From positions 868,001 through 932,000 of the forward strand of contig NZ_CP082205.1 in NCBI RefSeq assembly GCF_019856455.1: DNA of 64,000 bases. The letters are read 5' to 3'. The first letter of the stretch is position 1. Each line of letters opens with the position of its first letter. Position numbers and translations under genes: made by a program. Source of the stretch: Streptococcus suis (GTDB taxonomy: Bacteria; Bacillota; Bacilli; Lactobacillales; Streptococcaceae). Positions 32,231 to 40,062 of the stretch are shown one piece after another. Below the pieces are notes generated by a model that saw only the letters and a program-made list of their open reading frames with translations, was not told the origin of the DNA and searched no databases.

Positions 32231-32533
32231 TTACAAAATAAAGGGTTCAATCTTCAACTCTATCTGGTTACCATACTTGGCTAGTAAATCGTCTGCCAGG
32301 GGATGATAGAGTGTTCTTAGTTGTTCAATCTTGTCAGGGAATTGCTTGCCGATGTAGTCAAACTTGCATTCGACAGTGTGGAAAAGTTGGTGGAAGAGTT
32401 CGTTAATCTCATTTAAGCGGGTAATCATTTCTTCATCCTCTTTGAGAAAATCAGGGATTTCGGAGCGATTGTTGACAAAACCGTCAATGAGTTTTACAGG
32501 GAATGAGCCATATTCTAAGACAAATTCGTACAT
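32231..32533 (-). CDS. Hypothetical protein, 100 aa
   Basis: Start ATG at 32531-32533 (MYEFVLEYGSFPVKLIDGF) with GGAGA upstream on the minus strand; a longer frame upstream lacks a site. The protein is acidic, predicted helical, with EMITRLNEINELFHQLFHTVE in the middle and LYHPLADDLLAKYGNQIEL near the end. No membrane segment or signal peptide. I do not recognise the family. It is convergent with the broken DUF2087-like gene and divergent from the VTC gene. Confidence 0.75.
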   Translation of the reverse strand: MYEFVLEYGSFPVKLIDGFVNNRSEIPDFLKEDEEMITRLNEINELFHQLFHTVECKFDYIGKQFPDKIEQLRTLYHPLADDLLAKYGNQIELKIEPFIL

Positions 32534-32668
32534 AGTTTTCTCCTTTGTTATCATTATGCTAATTGTAACACAGATTGAAATGTGACAAAAGAATTTCAAC
32601 TTTATTGTAGTTTAAGTTTTGTTTAATTTTATTTTCAGTTTCATTTAAAGCTTGGTCGGTAAACTATA

Positions 32669-32694
32669 TCTTGTAAACAAGACAGGGACCTGTC
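32669..32694 (+). promoter_or_regulatory. Two abutting palindromes upstream of the VTC-domain gene
   Basis: TCTTGTAAACAAGA (32669-32682) overlaps GACAGGGACCTGTC (32681-32694) by two bases. Both are perfect dyads. They lie 28 bases before the VTC gene in an otherwise AT-rich 190-base gap, a placement suited to an operator or a 5-prime UTR structure. Confidence 0.4.
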
Positions 32695-32721
32695 AAAATT
32701 TAGGATAGAAGAGGCACAATA

Positions 32722-33465
32722 ATGAAAACAAGAATCGTACAAAAACAGTTTAAGCGTAAAGAAACAAAATATATCGTTGATAAAGAAACTTTTGCCTTGC
32801 TAGAAAAAGATTTGCAGAAATATATGGTTTCAGATGAGTTTGCAACTTCAACCATTACGAATATATATTTCGACAATGAAGATTTTGATATGATTCAAGA
32901 TTCCATTGCTAAAAAGAATGGTCGAGAAAAAATTCGTATGCGTGTCTACGATTCTAAACCTTCTGAATCGAGTCAAGCCTTTCTTGAAATTAAGAAAAAA
33001 GAAAATAAAATTGGCTATAAATACCGTTTAACTTCAAACCCTGTTTCTGTAACAAACTATATCGAAAATGGAGTGATTGATTCCACAATTAAGGACGATA
33101 AAGTTACATCAGAACTAGAGCAATTGAGAGAACGCTACGGGACTATTAAGCCGAAGATGTATATCTACTACGATCGCGTATCCTATAAAGGAATCGAAGA
33201 CAAAAAAGTTCGTCTCACAATCGATAAGAACTTACTTTATCGAGACTACGATGTGGATGCAATGGAAGGTAAATTTGGTAAGAACCTATTAGACCCAACC
33301 AAAGTAATCATGGAAGTAAAAGTTCCAGAAGAACGACCAGACTGGTTGGTAGCCCTGCTTGAAAAATACCAGATCGAAAAGCAATCATTTTCAAAATATG
33401 GCAATGCCTATAAGCTTGCCCACAACATTACTGGAGAGGAAGTAAGCAAACATGCAGCTGTTTAA
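32722..33465 (+). CDS. VTC-domain protein, putative polyphosphate polymerase
   Basis: 247-aa protein of the VTC tunnel-fold type. Basic and acidic residues expected to line the tunnel are seen: KRKETKYIVD near residue 11, REKIRMRVYD near 75, AFLEIKKKENKIGYKYR near 92, and a late IMEVKVPE with the metal-binding Glu. In yeast Vtc4 this fold makes polyphosphate from ATP. It overlaps the DUF4956-like membrane gene by 14 bases, the pairing known in many bacteria. Polymerase activity is inferred from fold only. Confidence 0.82.
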   Translation: MKTRIVQKQFKRKETKYIVDKETFALLEKDLQKYMVSDEFATSTITNIYFDNEDFDMIQDSIAKKNGREKIRMRVYDSKPSESSQAFLEIKKKENKIGYKYRLTSNPVSVTNYIENGVIDSTIKDDKVTSELEQLRERYGTIKPKMYIYYDRVSYKGIEDKKVRLTIDKNLLYRDYDVDAMEGKFGKNLLDPTKVIMEVKVPEERPDWLVALLEKYQIEKQSFSKYGNAYKLAHNITGEEVSKHAAV

Positions 33466-34129
33466 TAGTATCTTTTCAACGGCCAATAGCAATATTACCT
33501 TAGCGCAAATGTCCATGGTTTTTGGAGTTAGTCTATCCATGGGGGTACTCTTAGCGGCTGTTTATAAATATAAATCTAATTATACAAAGGAATTTGTCAT
33601 CACACTAAGTTTAATGCCGGCATTGATTGCAGTAATCATAGCATTGGTAAATGGTAACTTAGGCGCGGGAGTTGCGGTAGCAGGGACCTTTAGTCTTATT
33701 AAATTCCGTTCAGCGGCAGGTTCATCAAAAGAAATGCTTGCAGTCCTCTTAGCGATGGCTATCGGTCTAGCGACAGGAATGGGCTTCCTAGGTTTGGCTG
33801 TCTTTATGACGGTCATCCTATCTGCTTGTATCTTGATTTTTGAAAATATTAGCTTTGCCCAAGTTAATCAAAATCGTCGACATCTCTTGGTAACAGTGCC
33901 AATGAATTTTGACTACGACCAATTTTTTGAGAAACAATTTGGTGCATCCTGCAAGCAAGCAGATCTCATTTCCCTTAAGTACAAAAAGAAAAAAGAAGCG
34001 CTGATCTTAGAATATCAAATTCTCCTCGATAAGAAGATTACAGACAAACGTTTGGTAGATACAGTATTGTCAGCCGGTCCCTTGGATGTCGTATTGAACA
34101 AGCAAATGCCGAAGAAGAAGTATTTGTAA
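33452..34129 (+). CDS. DUF4956-like membrane protein paired with the VTC-domain protein
   Basis: 225-aa protein with about four membrane segments in the first 130 residues, including SLMPALIAVIIALVNGNLGAG and the conserved VAGTFSLIKFRSAAGSSKEM, then a cytoplasmic C-terminal domain (HLLVTVPMNFDYDQFFE onward) with several Lys clusters. It starts inside the VTC gene, so expression is coupled. The likely job is to export or anchor the product of the VTC enzyme; this is untested. Confidence 0.8.
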   Translation: MQLFNSIFSTANSNITLAQMSMVFGVSLSMGVLLAAVYKYKSNYTKEFVITLSLMPALIAVIIALVNGNLGAGVAVAGTFSLIKFRSAAGSSKEMLAVLLAMAIGLATGMGFLGLAVFMTVILSACILIFENISFAQVNQNRRHLLVTVPMNFDYDQFFEKQFGASCKQADLISLKYKKKKEALILEYQILLDKKITDKRLVDTVLSAGPLDVVLNKQMPKKKYL

Positions 34130-34138
34130 TATCAAAGA

Positions 34139-34428
34139 GGGAGTGGGAAAGAACTCGACCATTCTTAGAAGAGTTCGTCAACAAGTCCTTATTTCCAATT
34201 GTTGAGCTGAAACAGTCTATCCCCAGACTGTTTCACTCCCACCCCCGCATAGCTCAAAAGGTTCAGTGAACCTTTTGAGGTTGGAAATAGAGCGAACTTT
34301 GTTCGCAACAGTCGTAATGGTCAGATTTAGAGTGTAAAACACGAACAAATCTGCCAATTAACCACTGCGTTAAGATATTGACACTAACGTTGAGAAGCGG
34401 TGCTGGGCTTGAGCTCAGCTTTTTTCGT
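34139..34428 (+). repeat. BOX-like intergenic repeat, one central module
   Basis: This 290-base element fills the gap after the DUF4956-like gene. It shares long blocks with 54211-54230 plus 55859-56178: GGGAGTGGGAAAGAACTCG, GAGTTCGTCAACAAGTC, CTGTTTCACTCCCACCCCCG, GGAGTGTAAAACACGAAC-type text and the terminal GCTGGGC hairpin. The middle has one module: a hairpin (CTCAAAAGGTTC-AGT-GAACCTTTTGAG), GGTTGGAAATAGAGCGAAC and GTTCGC. Its right end doubles as a terminator. Confidence 0.85.
34402..34425. terminator. Terminator at the right end of the BOX-like repeat
   Basis: GCTGGGC, short loop, GCTCAGC and a T run. It can end transcription from the VTC operon; the convergent NUDIX gene ends 15 bases away. 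Confidence 0.7.
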
Positions 34429-34439
34429 ATTTTATTAGC

Positions 34440-34922
34440 TTATTCTTCATAAAAATCAACGCTGTAATCCAGCAAGTTGTCCCCATCATAGCGGAAGCAA
34501 GCGGAAAAAAATGGTTTGTCCTCTAATAGCCATTCTTGAAAATGTCTGTCCCCTTCCCAGGTTGGTTTGGACAAGACTTGGTCATAGGGAACCCACTCTA
34601 AGTCACCTTCATTGCAGTCAATAAGACTTCCTTCAAAACCAGTTATCTTAAAGACATAGGTGTACCAGTCTGTGTTTGGAGTAAAGTCTGGGAAGGTTAT
34701 CACTCCTTTTAGAGCATGCTTTGTTACAGTAAGTCCAGTTTCCTCAAAGACCTCGCGAATGGCACAAGCTTGCGGTGTTTCACCAGGCTCCAGTTTGCCA
34801 CCAACTCCAATCCATTTTCCTTGATGGACGTCATTTTCTTTCTTGTTTCGATGAAGGAGAAGATATTCCTTACCATTATCAATGTAGCAAATCGTAGCCA
34901 GTTGGACAGGTTTTTTGGTCAT
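34440..34922 (-). CDS. NUDIX hydrolase (MutT/MutX-like)
   Basis: 160-aa nucleotide pyrophosphatase, probably sanitising oxidised dGTP. The NUDIX box GGKLEPGETPQACAIREVFE continues to ETGL at residues 41-64 and has all conserved Gly, Arg and Glu positions. The start is ATG at 34920-34922 (MTKKPVQLATICY) with AGGAG upstream on the minus strand; the longer frame is not needed. It is transcribed alone from a divergent promoter shared with folE. Confidence 0.9.
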   Translation of the reverse strand: MTKKPVQLATICYIDNGKEYLLLHRNKKENDVHQGKWIGVGGKLEPGETPQACAIREVFEETGLTVTKHALKGVITFPDFTPNTDWYTYVFKITGFEGSLIDCNEGDLEWVPYDQVLSKPTWEGDRHFQEWLLEDKPFFSACFRYDGDNLLDYSVDFYEE

Positions 34923-34949
34923 AGTAGCTCCTTGTAGTTGATTTATCCT

Positions 34950-34958
34950 ATTATACCA
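34950..34958 (-). promoter_or_regulatory. Extended -10 promoter of the NUDIX gene
   Basis: Minus strand TGGTATAAT, 27 bases before the ATG. Confidence 0.6.
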
Positions 34959-35044
34959 CAAAGGTGAGAGTGTCTGGCATTCTGAACGGGGACAGTTTGT
35001 TGTTTAGAATGTTGAAAGCCCTTTTCTGAAAACAGTTTTTAGGG

Positions 35045-35050
35045 TATAAT
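35045..35050 (+). promoter_or_regulatory. -10 of the folate operon
   Basis: TATAAT at 35045-35050, 28 bases before the folE ATG, with AGGATG as ribosome site. No clear -35. Confidence 0.55.
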
Positions 35051-35078
35051 AAGAACATCAAACTATTTAGGATGCATT

Positions 35079-35642
35079 ATGTCAAAACAAGAACAAATCG
35101 AACAAACCATTTATCAATTATTGGAATTATTGGGTGAAGACCCGAATCGTGAAGGTTTATTAGATACGCCTAAACGGGTCGCTAAGATGTATTTAGAAAT
35201 GTTTAACGGCTTAGAAGAGGATCCCAAAGACCAATTTACAGCTGTCTTTTCAGAAGGTCATGAAGAGGTTGTTTTGGTGAAAGATATTCCCTTTCATTCT
35301 ATGTGTGAACACCATCTTGTCCCATTTTATGGCATTGCACATGTCGCCTATATTCCGAGCAAGGGGCGTGTAACTGGTCTGAGTAAGCTAGCGCGTGCAG
35401 TGGAGGTGGCAAGCCGTCGCCCTCAATTGCAGGAGCGTTTAACTCATCAAGTTGCTCATGCACTTCAAGATGCTTTAGAGCCAGAAGGTGTTTTTGTTAT
35501 GGTAGAAGCAGAGCATATGTGTATGAGTATGCGTGGGATTCGTAAGCCGGGTAGCAAGACAGTAACGACAGTTGCTCTTGGCACATACAAGGAAGATGCC
35601 ATCTTGCGCCGTGAACTCTTATCCATGATCCACAATAAATAG
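35079..35642 (+). CDS. folE: GTP cyclohydrolase I
   Basis: Converts GTP to 7,8-dihydroneopterin triphosphate, the first step of folate synthesis. 187 aa. The zinc ligands Cys and His are in [22 protein letters not shown] near residue 72 and a Cys in [13 protein letters not shown] near residue 148; [17 protein letters not shown] is the other signature. First gene of a four-gene folate operon. Confidence 0.97.
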   Translation: MSKQEQIEQTIYQLLELLGEDPNREGLLDTPKRVAKMYLEMFNGLEEDPKDQFTAVFSEGHEEVVLVKDIPFHSMCEHHLVPFYGIAHVAYIPSKGRVTGLSKLARAVEVASRRPQLQERLTHQVAHALQDALEPEGVFVMVEAEHMCMSMRGIRKPGSKTVTTVALGTYKEDAILRRELLSMIHNK

Positions 35643-35650
35643 GAGGTCCT

Positions 35651-36463
35651 ATGTCAATCGAACAGTTAGCGAATCAAGTAACCATTATGGGGATTCTCAA
35701 TGTGACCCCAGATTCCTTTTCTGATGGTGGTAACTATAATGAAGTAGAAGCAGCCCTGGTTCAGGTTGAAAAATTATTAGCAGACGGTGCGACCGTCATT
35801 GATGTTGGTGGTGAGTCCACTCGTCCAGGTGCAAGCTTTGTGTCGGAAGAAGATGAAATTGCTCGCGTAGTGCCCATTATCCGCGCTATCAAAGAAAACT
35901 ATGACTGTCTTGTCAGCGTCGATACCTATAAGACAGGAACTGCACGTGCAGCCTTGGAAGCAGGCGCAGATATTTTAAATGATGTCTGGTCGGGTCTTTA
36001 TGATGGGGAAATGCTAGCACTGGCTGCTGAGTACAAAGTACCAATCATTCTCATGCACAACCAGAAAGACGAAAGCTATGTGGATGTTGTTGGAGAGGTC
36101 AGAAACTTTCTAACAGAGCGGGCTCAAGCTGCTTTGGATGCTGGTATAGCTGCAGACAAGATTTGGTTGGATCCAGGATTTGGCTTTTCGAAGAATGTCC
36201 AACATAATCTGGACCTCTTACAAGGTTTGGAACAGATTACTGGTCTTGGTTATCCCGTTCTATTTGGAATATCTCGTAAGCGCGTGGTGGATTATCTGCT
36301 TGGGGGCAATAGCCTACCGACAGACCGCGATCAAGCAACGGCAGCCTTGTCTGCCTGGGCAGTCCAAAAAGGCTGTAAAATGGTCCGTGTTCACAATGTC
36401 GCTGTCAACCGTGACATCGTTAAAGTTTGGGACCAATTGACTTCTGGAGGTCAACATGGATAA
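35651..36463 (+). CDS. folP: Dihydropteroate synthase
   Basis: Joins hydroxymethyl-dihydropterin diphosphate to p-aminobenzoate; sulfonamide target. 270-aa TIM barrel. Signature 1 is MGILNVTPDSFSDGG at residue 13, then VIDVGGESTRPGA near 50, the DP of WLDPGFGFSK and the SRKR near residue 205. Overlaps folB by 8 bases. No insertion is seen in the sulfonamide-binding loop (RPGASFVS), although two-residue duplications known to give resistance occur near here. Confidence 0.97.
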   Translation: MSIEQLANQVTIMGILNVTPDSFSDGGNYNEVEAALVQVEKLLADGATVIDVGGESTRPGASFVSEEDEIARVVPIIRAIKENYDCLVSVDTYKTGTARAALEAGADILNDVWSGLYDGEMLALAAEYKVPIILMHNQKDESYVDVVGEVRNFLTERAQAALDAGIAADKIWLDPGFGFSKNVQHNLDLLQGLEQITGLGYPVLFGISRKRVVDYLLGGNSLPTDRDQATAALSAWAVQKGCKMVRVHNVAVNRDIVKVWDQLTSGGQHG

Positions 36464-36818
36464 GATTTCTCTCAATAAATGCCGTTTTTACGGCTACCAT
36501 GGTGCCTTCAAAGAAGAACAAGTTCTTGGTCAAATTTTCACAGTTGACTGTGATTTGTTTGTTGACCTGACAGCAGCTTCACAAACTGACAATTTAGAAG
36601 ACACAGTTCACTATGGTATGGTCTTTGAAACCATTAAAGCAGTTGTGGAAGGCAAGCCCTACATCCTTATAGAAAAGGTAGCAGGTGTTATTTGTCAGGA
36701 GATTTTTGATCAATTTCCAAAGGTGGAGAAGATTCGCTTGGCTATTTACAAGGAAAATCCGCCCATTGCTGGACACTATGATTCTGTCGGAATTGAATTG
36801 GAGCGTGAACGACCATGA
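36456..36818 (+). CDS. folB: Dihydroneopterin aldolase
   Basis: Splits dihydroneopterin to hydroxymethyl-dihydropterin and glycolaldehyde. The 120-aa protein has the expected FYGYHGAFKEEQVLGQ start and the conserved Lys and Glu in the C-terminal half (EKVAGVICQEIFDQFP). Overlaps folP and folK (4 bases) at either end, so translation is coupled throughout. Separate folB and folK genes differ from the fused enzymes of some streptococci. Confidence 0.94.
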   Translation: MDKISLNKCRFYGYHGAFKEEQVLGQIFTVDCDLFVDLTAASQTDNLEDTVHYGMVFETIKAVVEGKPYILIEKVAGVICQEIFDQFPKVEKIRLAIYKENPPIAGHYDSVGIELERERP

Positions 36819-37309
36819 AGCATCTAGCCTATCTCAGTATCGGAGGGAACATGGGCAATCGGCAAGCCTATTTACAGGCAGCCCTAGACAAATTAGCCAG
36901 TCATCCAGGTTGCCAGCTTGGCTTAGTTTCCAACATTTATGAAACTCCAGCTTGGGGCAAGACCGACCAGGCTGATTTCCTCAATCTAGCCTGTCAAGTG
37001 TATACTGATTTGTCTGCTCAGGATTTTCTAAGCGTTTGCCAGAACATCGAACAAGAGTTGGACCGAGTACGGATTGAAAAATGGGGACAACGGACCATTG
37101 ATTTGGATATTATTTTTTGGGATGAGCAAGTGATAGACGAAGAAAATCTCATCGTACCACATCCTTATGCACATGAGAGGGCATTTGTTCTTTTACCACT
37201 GGCTGATATTGCAGCAGATTATCGACATCCTGGTCTTGGACAAAGGGTAGAAGTGCTAGTAAGTAATTTAGGAGATACGTCAGACATTAAAAAAATCTCC
37301 CTTGACTAG
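36815..37309 (+). CDS. folK: Hydroxymethyl-dihydropterin pyrophosphokinase (HPPK)
   Basis: Transfers pyrophosphate from ATP to hydroxymethyl-dihydropterin. The 164-aa protein starts with LSIGGNMGNRQAYLQ and carries the HPPK signature RVRIEKWGQRTIDLDIIFWD near residue 88, with the two catalytic Asp residues (Asp-Leu-Asp). Last gene of the folate operon. The permease gene starts 21 bases later. Confidence 0.95.
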   Translation: MKHLAYLSIGGNMGNRQAYLQAALDKLASHPGCQLGLVSNIYETPAWGKTDQADFLNLACQVYTDLSAQDFLSVCQNIEQELDRVRIEKWGQRTIDLDIIFWDEQVIDEENLIVPHPYAHERAFVLLPLADIAADYRHPGLGQRVEVLVSNLGDTSDIKKISLD

Positions 37310-37330
37310 GAAGGGAAAATAAGGAGAACT

Positions 37331-38641
37331 ATGGAAATTTTAGCAATTTTAGGAGTTTTATTGGCCATTGTAGCCATTATTTATTGGACATCAAAGAATC
37401 TACATGTGATTGTTGCCGCCCCACTGGCTAGCTTGATTATCATCTTGACCAATCAGATGAATGTTTTAGAGGTCATGTTAGGCCAAGAAAAATCCTATAT
37501 GACAGGCCTAGCAGGTTTTTTGATTAATAACTTTGCTATCTTTATGTTAGGATCGATTTTGGCTCGTTATATGGAAGCGAGTGGAGCTACGCAGACGATT
37601 GCCAATAGCATTTTGAAAGTAATGGGAAAAGATAGTCCCTATAAGGGCTTGTTAGCCATCACTTTGATTGCTTCCATTCTGACCTATGGTGGTGTGAGTA
37701 TTTTTGTAGTTATTTTTACCTTGCTTCCCCTTTCACGCCCCCTCTTTAAAGAGTTGAATATCAACTGGGCACTTTTTCCGATTCCTGTCTTTCTGGGAGC
37801 AGGAACCTACACGATGACAACTCTTCCTGGTGCACCTTCTATCCAGAATGTTATTCCGACAAAAGTTTTGGGAACTAGTTTGACTGCAGCACCCGTTATC
37901 AGTTTGGCAGCCAGCTTGACACTATTAGTATTTGGCTTGCTCTACATGGCCTACTGCCTCAAGAAAAGTCTAGCAAATGGAGAGACGTATACGGAAGAAG
38001 AGGATGAAACTGCAGTAGTGGTAGCTGATAAGACACCAAATCTATTTTTATCAGTCCTGCCTCTATTCAGTCTTATTGGGACGATTTTCCTAATGAGTAA
38101 AACTCCGAATGTCCTAGCAATCGGATTATTGGTCTCTATCCTTCTATCAGCCTTGATTTTTTATCCATATCTGCCAAATCAAAAAGAAATTTTGAATGCT
38201 GCGACAACAGCATCTATAGTGCCTGCTTTTGCAACTTCTAGTACAGTAGCATTTGGGACGGTGTTAACCTTGTCAGCAGGTTTTGCAGTCATTCAAGAAT
38301 GGATTCAACAAATTCCAGGATCGCCGCTGATTAGTTTATCTGTTTCGACAGCATTGGTTAGTGGTATTATCGGTTCCTCTTCTGGTGCAGTAGGTATTGC
38401 TTCAAGTAATTTCCTTCCTGCCTATTTAGAAATGGGGATTAATCCAGAGTTGCTGCATCGTGTAGTAGTTGTTGCATCAGCTATCTTGACAGTTGTGCCT
38501 CAGTCTGGCGTGATGATTACCTTCCACAATCTATCGAAATTAAGTATGAAACGTGGACTCAAGTATTCATTTATCCTAGTGACAGTTGGGCATTTGTTAG
38601 CCTTACTTGTGATTTTACTGATGGCGCCTTTGCTATATTAG
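37331..38641 (+). CDS. GntP-family permease
   Basis: 436-aa membrane protein with about 12 hydrophobic segments, resembling GntP/gluconate-proton symporters and related Na+/H+-coupled carriers. Features include the ILTYGGVSIFVVIFTLLPL segment near residue 115, APSIQNVIPTKVLG, and SGIIGSSSGAVGIASSNFLP near residue 347. A charged cytoplasmic loop (EEEDETAVVV) splits the halves. It follows folK by 21 bases with an AAGGAG site, so it may be read from the folate operon. The substrate is uncertain; a hydroxy acid is the family norm. Confidence 0.78.
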   Translation: MEILAILGVLLAIVAIIYWTSKNLHVIVAAPLASLIIILTNQMNVLEVMLGQEKSYMTGLAGFLINNFAIFMLGSILARYMEASGATQTIANSILKVMGKDSPYKGLLAITLIASILTYGGVSIFVVIFTLLPLSRPLFKELNINWALFPIPVFLGAGTYTMTTLPGAPSIQNVIPTKVLGTSLTAAPVISLAASLTLLVFGLLYMAYCLKKSLANGETYTEEEDETAVVVADKTPNLFLSVLPLFSLIGTIFLMSKTPNVLAIGLLVSILLSALIFYPYLPNQKEILNAATTASIVPAFATSSTVAFGTVLTLSAGFAVIQEWIQQIPGSPLISLSVSTALVSGIIGSSSGAVGIASSNFLPAYLEMGINPELLHRVVVVASAILTVVPQSGVMITFHNLSKLSMKRGLKYSFILVTVGHLLALLVILLMAPLLY

Positions 38642-38660
38642 GATTGATTAACAAACAAAT

Positions 38661-38688
38661 AAAAGCCCTGCCGAATGGCGGGGCTTTT
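38661..38688. terminator. Strong terminator between convergent genes
   Basis: AAAAGCCCTGCC, GAAT loop, GGCGGGGCTTTT. It ends the folate/permease run and the convergent MetE-like gene. Confidence 0.9.
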
Positions 38689-38711
38689 ATGCACGAATAA
38701 CAAGAAGTGGC

Positions 38712-39860
38712 TTAAGACCAAAACTTCTCTGCAATTTCTTGACCTTGTTTAATTTTTGCCCACTGTTGCGGGATGGCCAATTCATTACCTGAATCACATG
38801 AAGCGAATCCACATTGATGTGACAAGTAGAGACGCTCTTTTGGAATAATCTTGCTTGCTTCCTCGAGTAATTTGTAAACACGTTCTTCATCATCCAAATC
38901 AGAAGTTTTACTTGAAAGTAGACCAAGAACGACTTCGACATTCTTATCACGCAAGCTTTCCAAAGCTTTTAAATCACCTGCACGTTCATCATCCCACTCA
39001 AGGAAGAATCGATCGTATTTTTGGTCACGCAGGAATTTTTCAGCAATAGCTTCGTAAGTTCCGCCAGCTGCAGAGCGGCTTTCATAGTTCCCACGGCAGT
39101 TGTGCGTCCAGACGGTCAAGCCAATTTCATGTCCGTAATCAATAACAGCATTATTGATAGCAACAAACTCGTCAGCCAAAGCAGCCAATGCTTCAGAATC
39201 GTCTTGTGGCAAGAAAGGTACAGGGTTAGCAGGGTCAAATAATTCCCAAAGGCAGTCATCAAATTGAACGATTTGTCCACCAGCTTCCTTGTACTGGTCT
39301 AAAAATTCCTTATAGGCAGCGATGAGCCCGGCTTTTAATTCATCACGAGTTTTGTAGACCTGATTTGGTCCAACTTGTCCATTGAAAATTGTCAATTCAT
39401 TAAAGGCATGGGCTGGACCGAAAATAGTCTGTTTGGTTACAGTTTCTCCTGCTAATTCTTTCACTTGTTTAAAAATATCAATGAAATGGTGATTTTTTGC
39501 AGAAAGTGGAGCAGTAATACGCAATCCAATATCCTTACGTGTTTCAAAAATCTGTCCATCATGGTCTTTAAATGGATAACCATGCTCAGCAATGTAACGC
39601 TCGATACCATCGAAGCCCCAGAGAAAATCTAGGTGCCACATTGAACGACCAAATTCTCCATCTGTCACAATATCCAAACCGTTTTCTTTTTGTTCTGCAA
39701 CAATTTTTTGGATGAGTGAAGCTTCAGTTTCTTTGTAACCATCGAAGTCATCATAGAATGGGTATTTGATGTCCTCACGAGCTTCGATTTGTCGTTTAAA
39801 TTCTCCTAAGTTTGCTGGTCGAAGAAGTGAACCGACTAATTGGAATCTTGAAGTTGTCAT
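38712..39860 (-). CDS. MetE C-terminal-like methionine synthase homologue (YxjG/YxjH type)
   Basis: 382-aa TIM-barrel protein related to the catalytic half of cobalamin-independent methionine synthase. It starts LVGSLLRPANLGEFKR, has DGEFGRSMWHLDF near residue 64, the QFDDCLWELF segment and His/Cys zinc-ligand patterns (WTHNCRGNY near 253; HQCGFASC near the end). It lacks the duplicated N-terminal half of full MetE. The upstream MET-box suggests control by a methionine regulator of the MtaR/MetR type. The methyl donor is not known. Confidence 0.85.
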   Translation of the reverse strand: MTTSRFQLVGSLLRPANLGEFKRQIEAREDIKYPFYDDFDGYKETEASLIQKIVAEQKENGLDIVTDGEFGRSMWHLDFLWGFDGIERYIAEHGYPFKDHDGQIFETRKDIGLRITAPLSAKNHHFIDIFKQVKELAGETVTKQTIFGPAHAFNELTIFNGQVGPNQVYKTRDELKAGLIAAYKEFLDQYKEAGGQIVQFDDCLWELFDPANPVPFLPQDDSEALAALADEFVAINNAVIDYGHEIGLTVWTHNCRGNYESRSAAGGTYEAIAEKFLRDQKYDRFFLEWDDERAGDLKALESLRDKNVEVVLGLLSSKTSDLDDEERVYKLLEEASKIIPKERLYLSHQCGFASCDSGNELAIPQQWAKIKQGQEIAEKFWS

Positions 39861-39898
39861 ATATGTATCTCTCTTTCTTTCGTTTTAGTGATGAACCT

Positions 39899-39904
39899 AT
39901 TCTA
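39899..39904 (-). promoter_or_regulatory. -10 of the MetE-like gene
   Basis: Minus strand TAGAAT at 39899-39904, 38 bases before the ATG. The -35 (TTTTCA-like) is weak, as expected for an activator-dependent promoter. Confidence 0.5.
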
Positions 39905-39950
39905 ACTCATAAGCTATCATTTGAAAAATAGTTATTTTCATGGCAAATCC

Positions 39951-39965
39951 ATAGTTAAAAACTAT
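39951..39965. promoter_or_regulatory. MET-box (MtaR/MetR-type operator)
   Basis: ATAGTTAAAAACTAT: an inverted repeat matching the streptococcal MET-box ATAGTTTNAAACTAT at all but one position. It is about 50 bases upstream of the MetE-like gene's -10 and 49 bases upstream of the divergent MFS gene's -10, so it could act on both. Confidence 0.7.
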
Positions 39966-40011
39966 AACTAGAAAAAATAAACGGAAATAACTTTCTATCA
40001 TTTGTCAACTA

Positions 40012-40020
40012 TGGTATAAT
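40012..40020 (+). promoter_or_regulatory. Extended -10 promoter of the MFS gene
   Basis: TG, one base, TATAAT at 40015-40020, 42 bases before the ATG. Confidence 0.6.
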
Positions 40021-40062
40021 CGAAAGTGCTGAAATCCGAACATTAGGAGACTTAGGAGAAAA

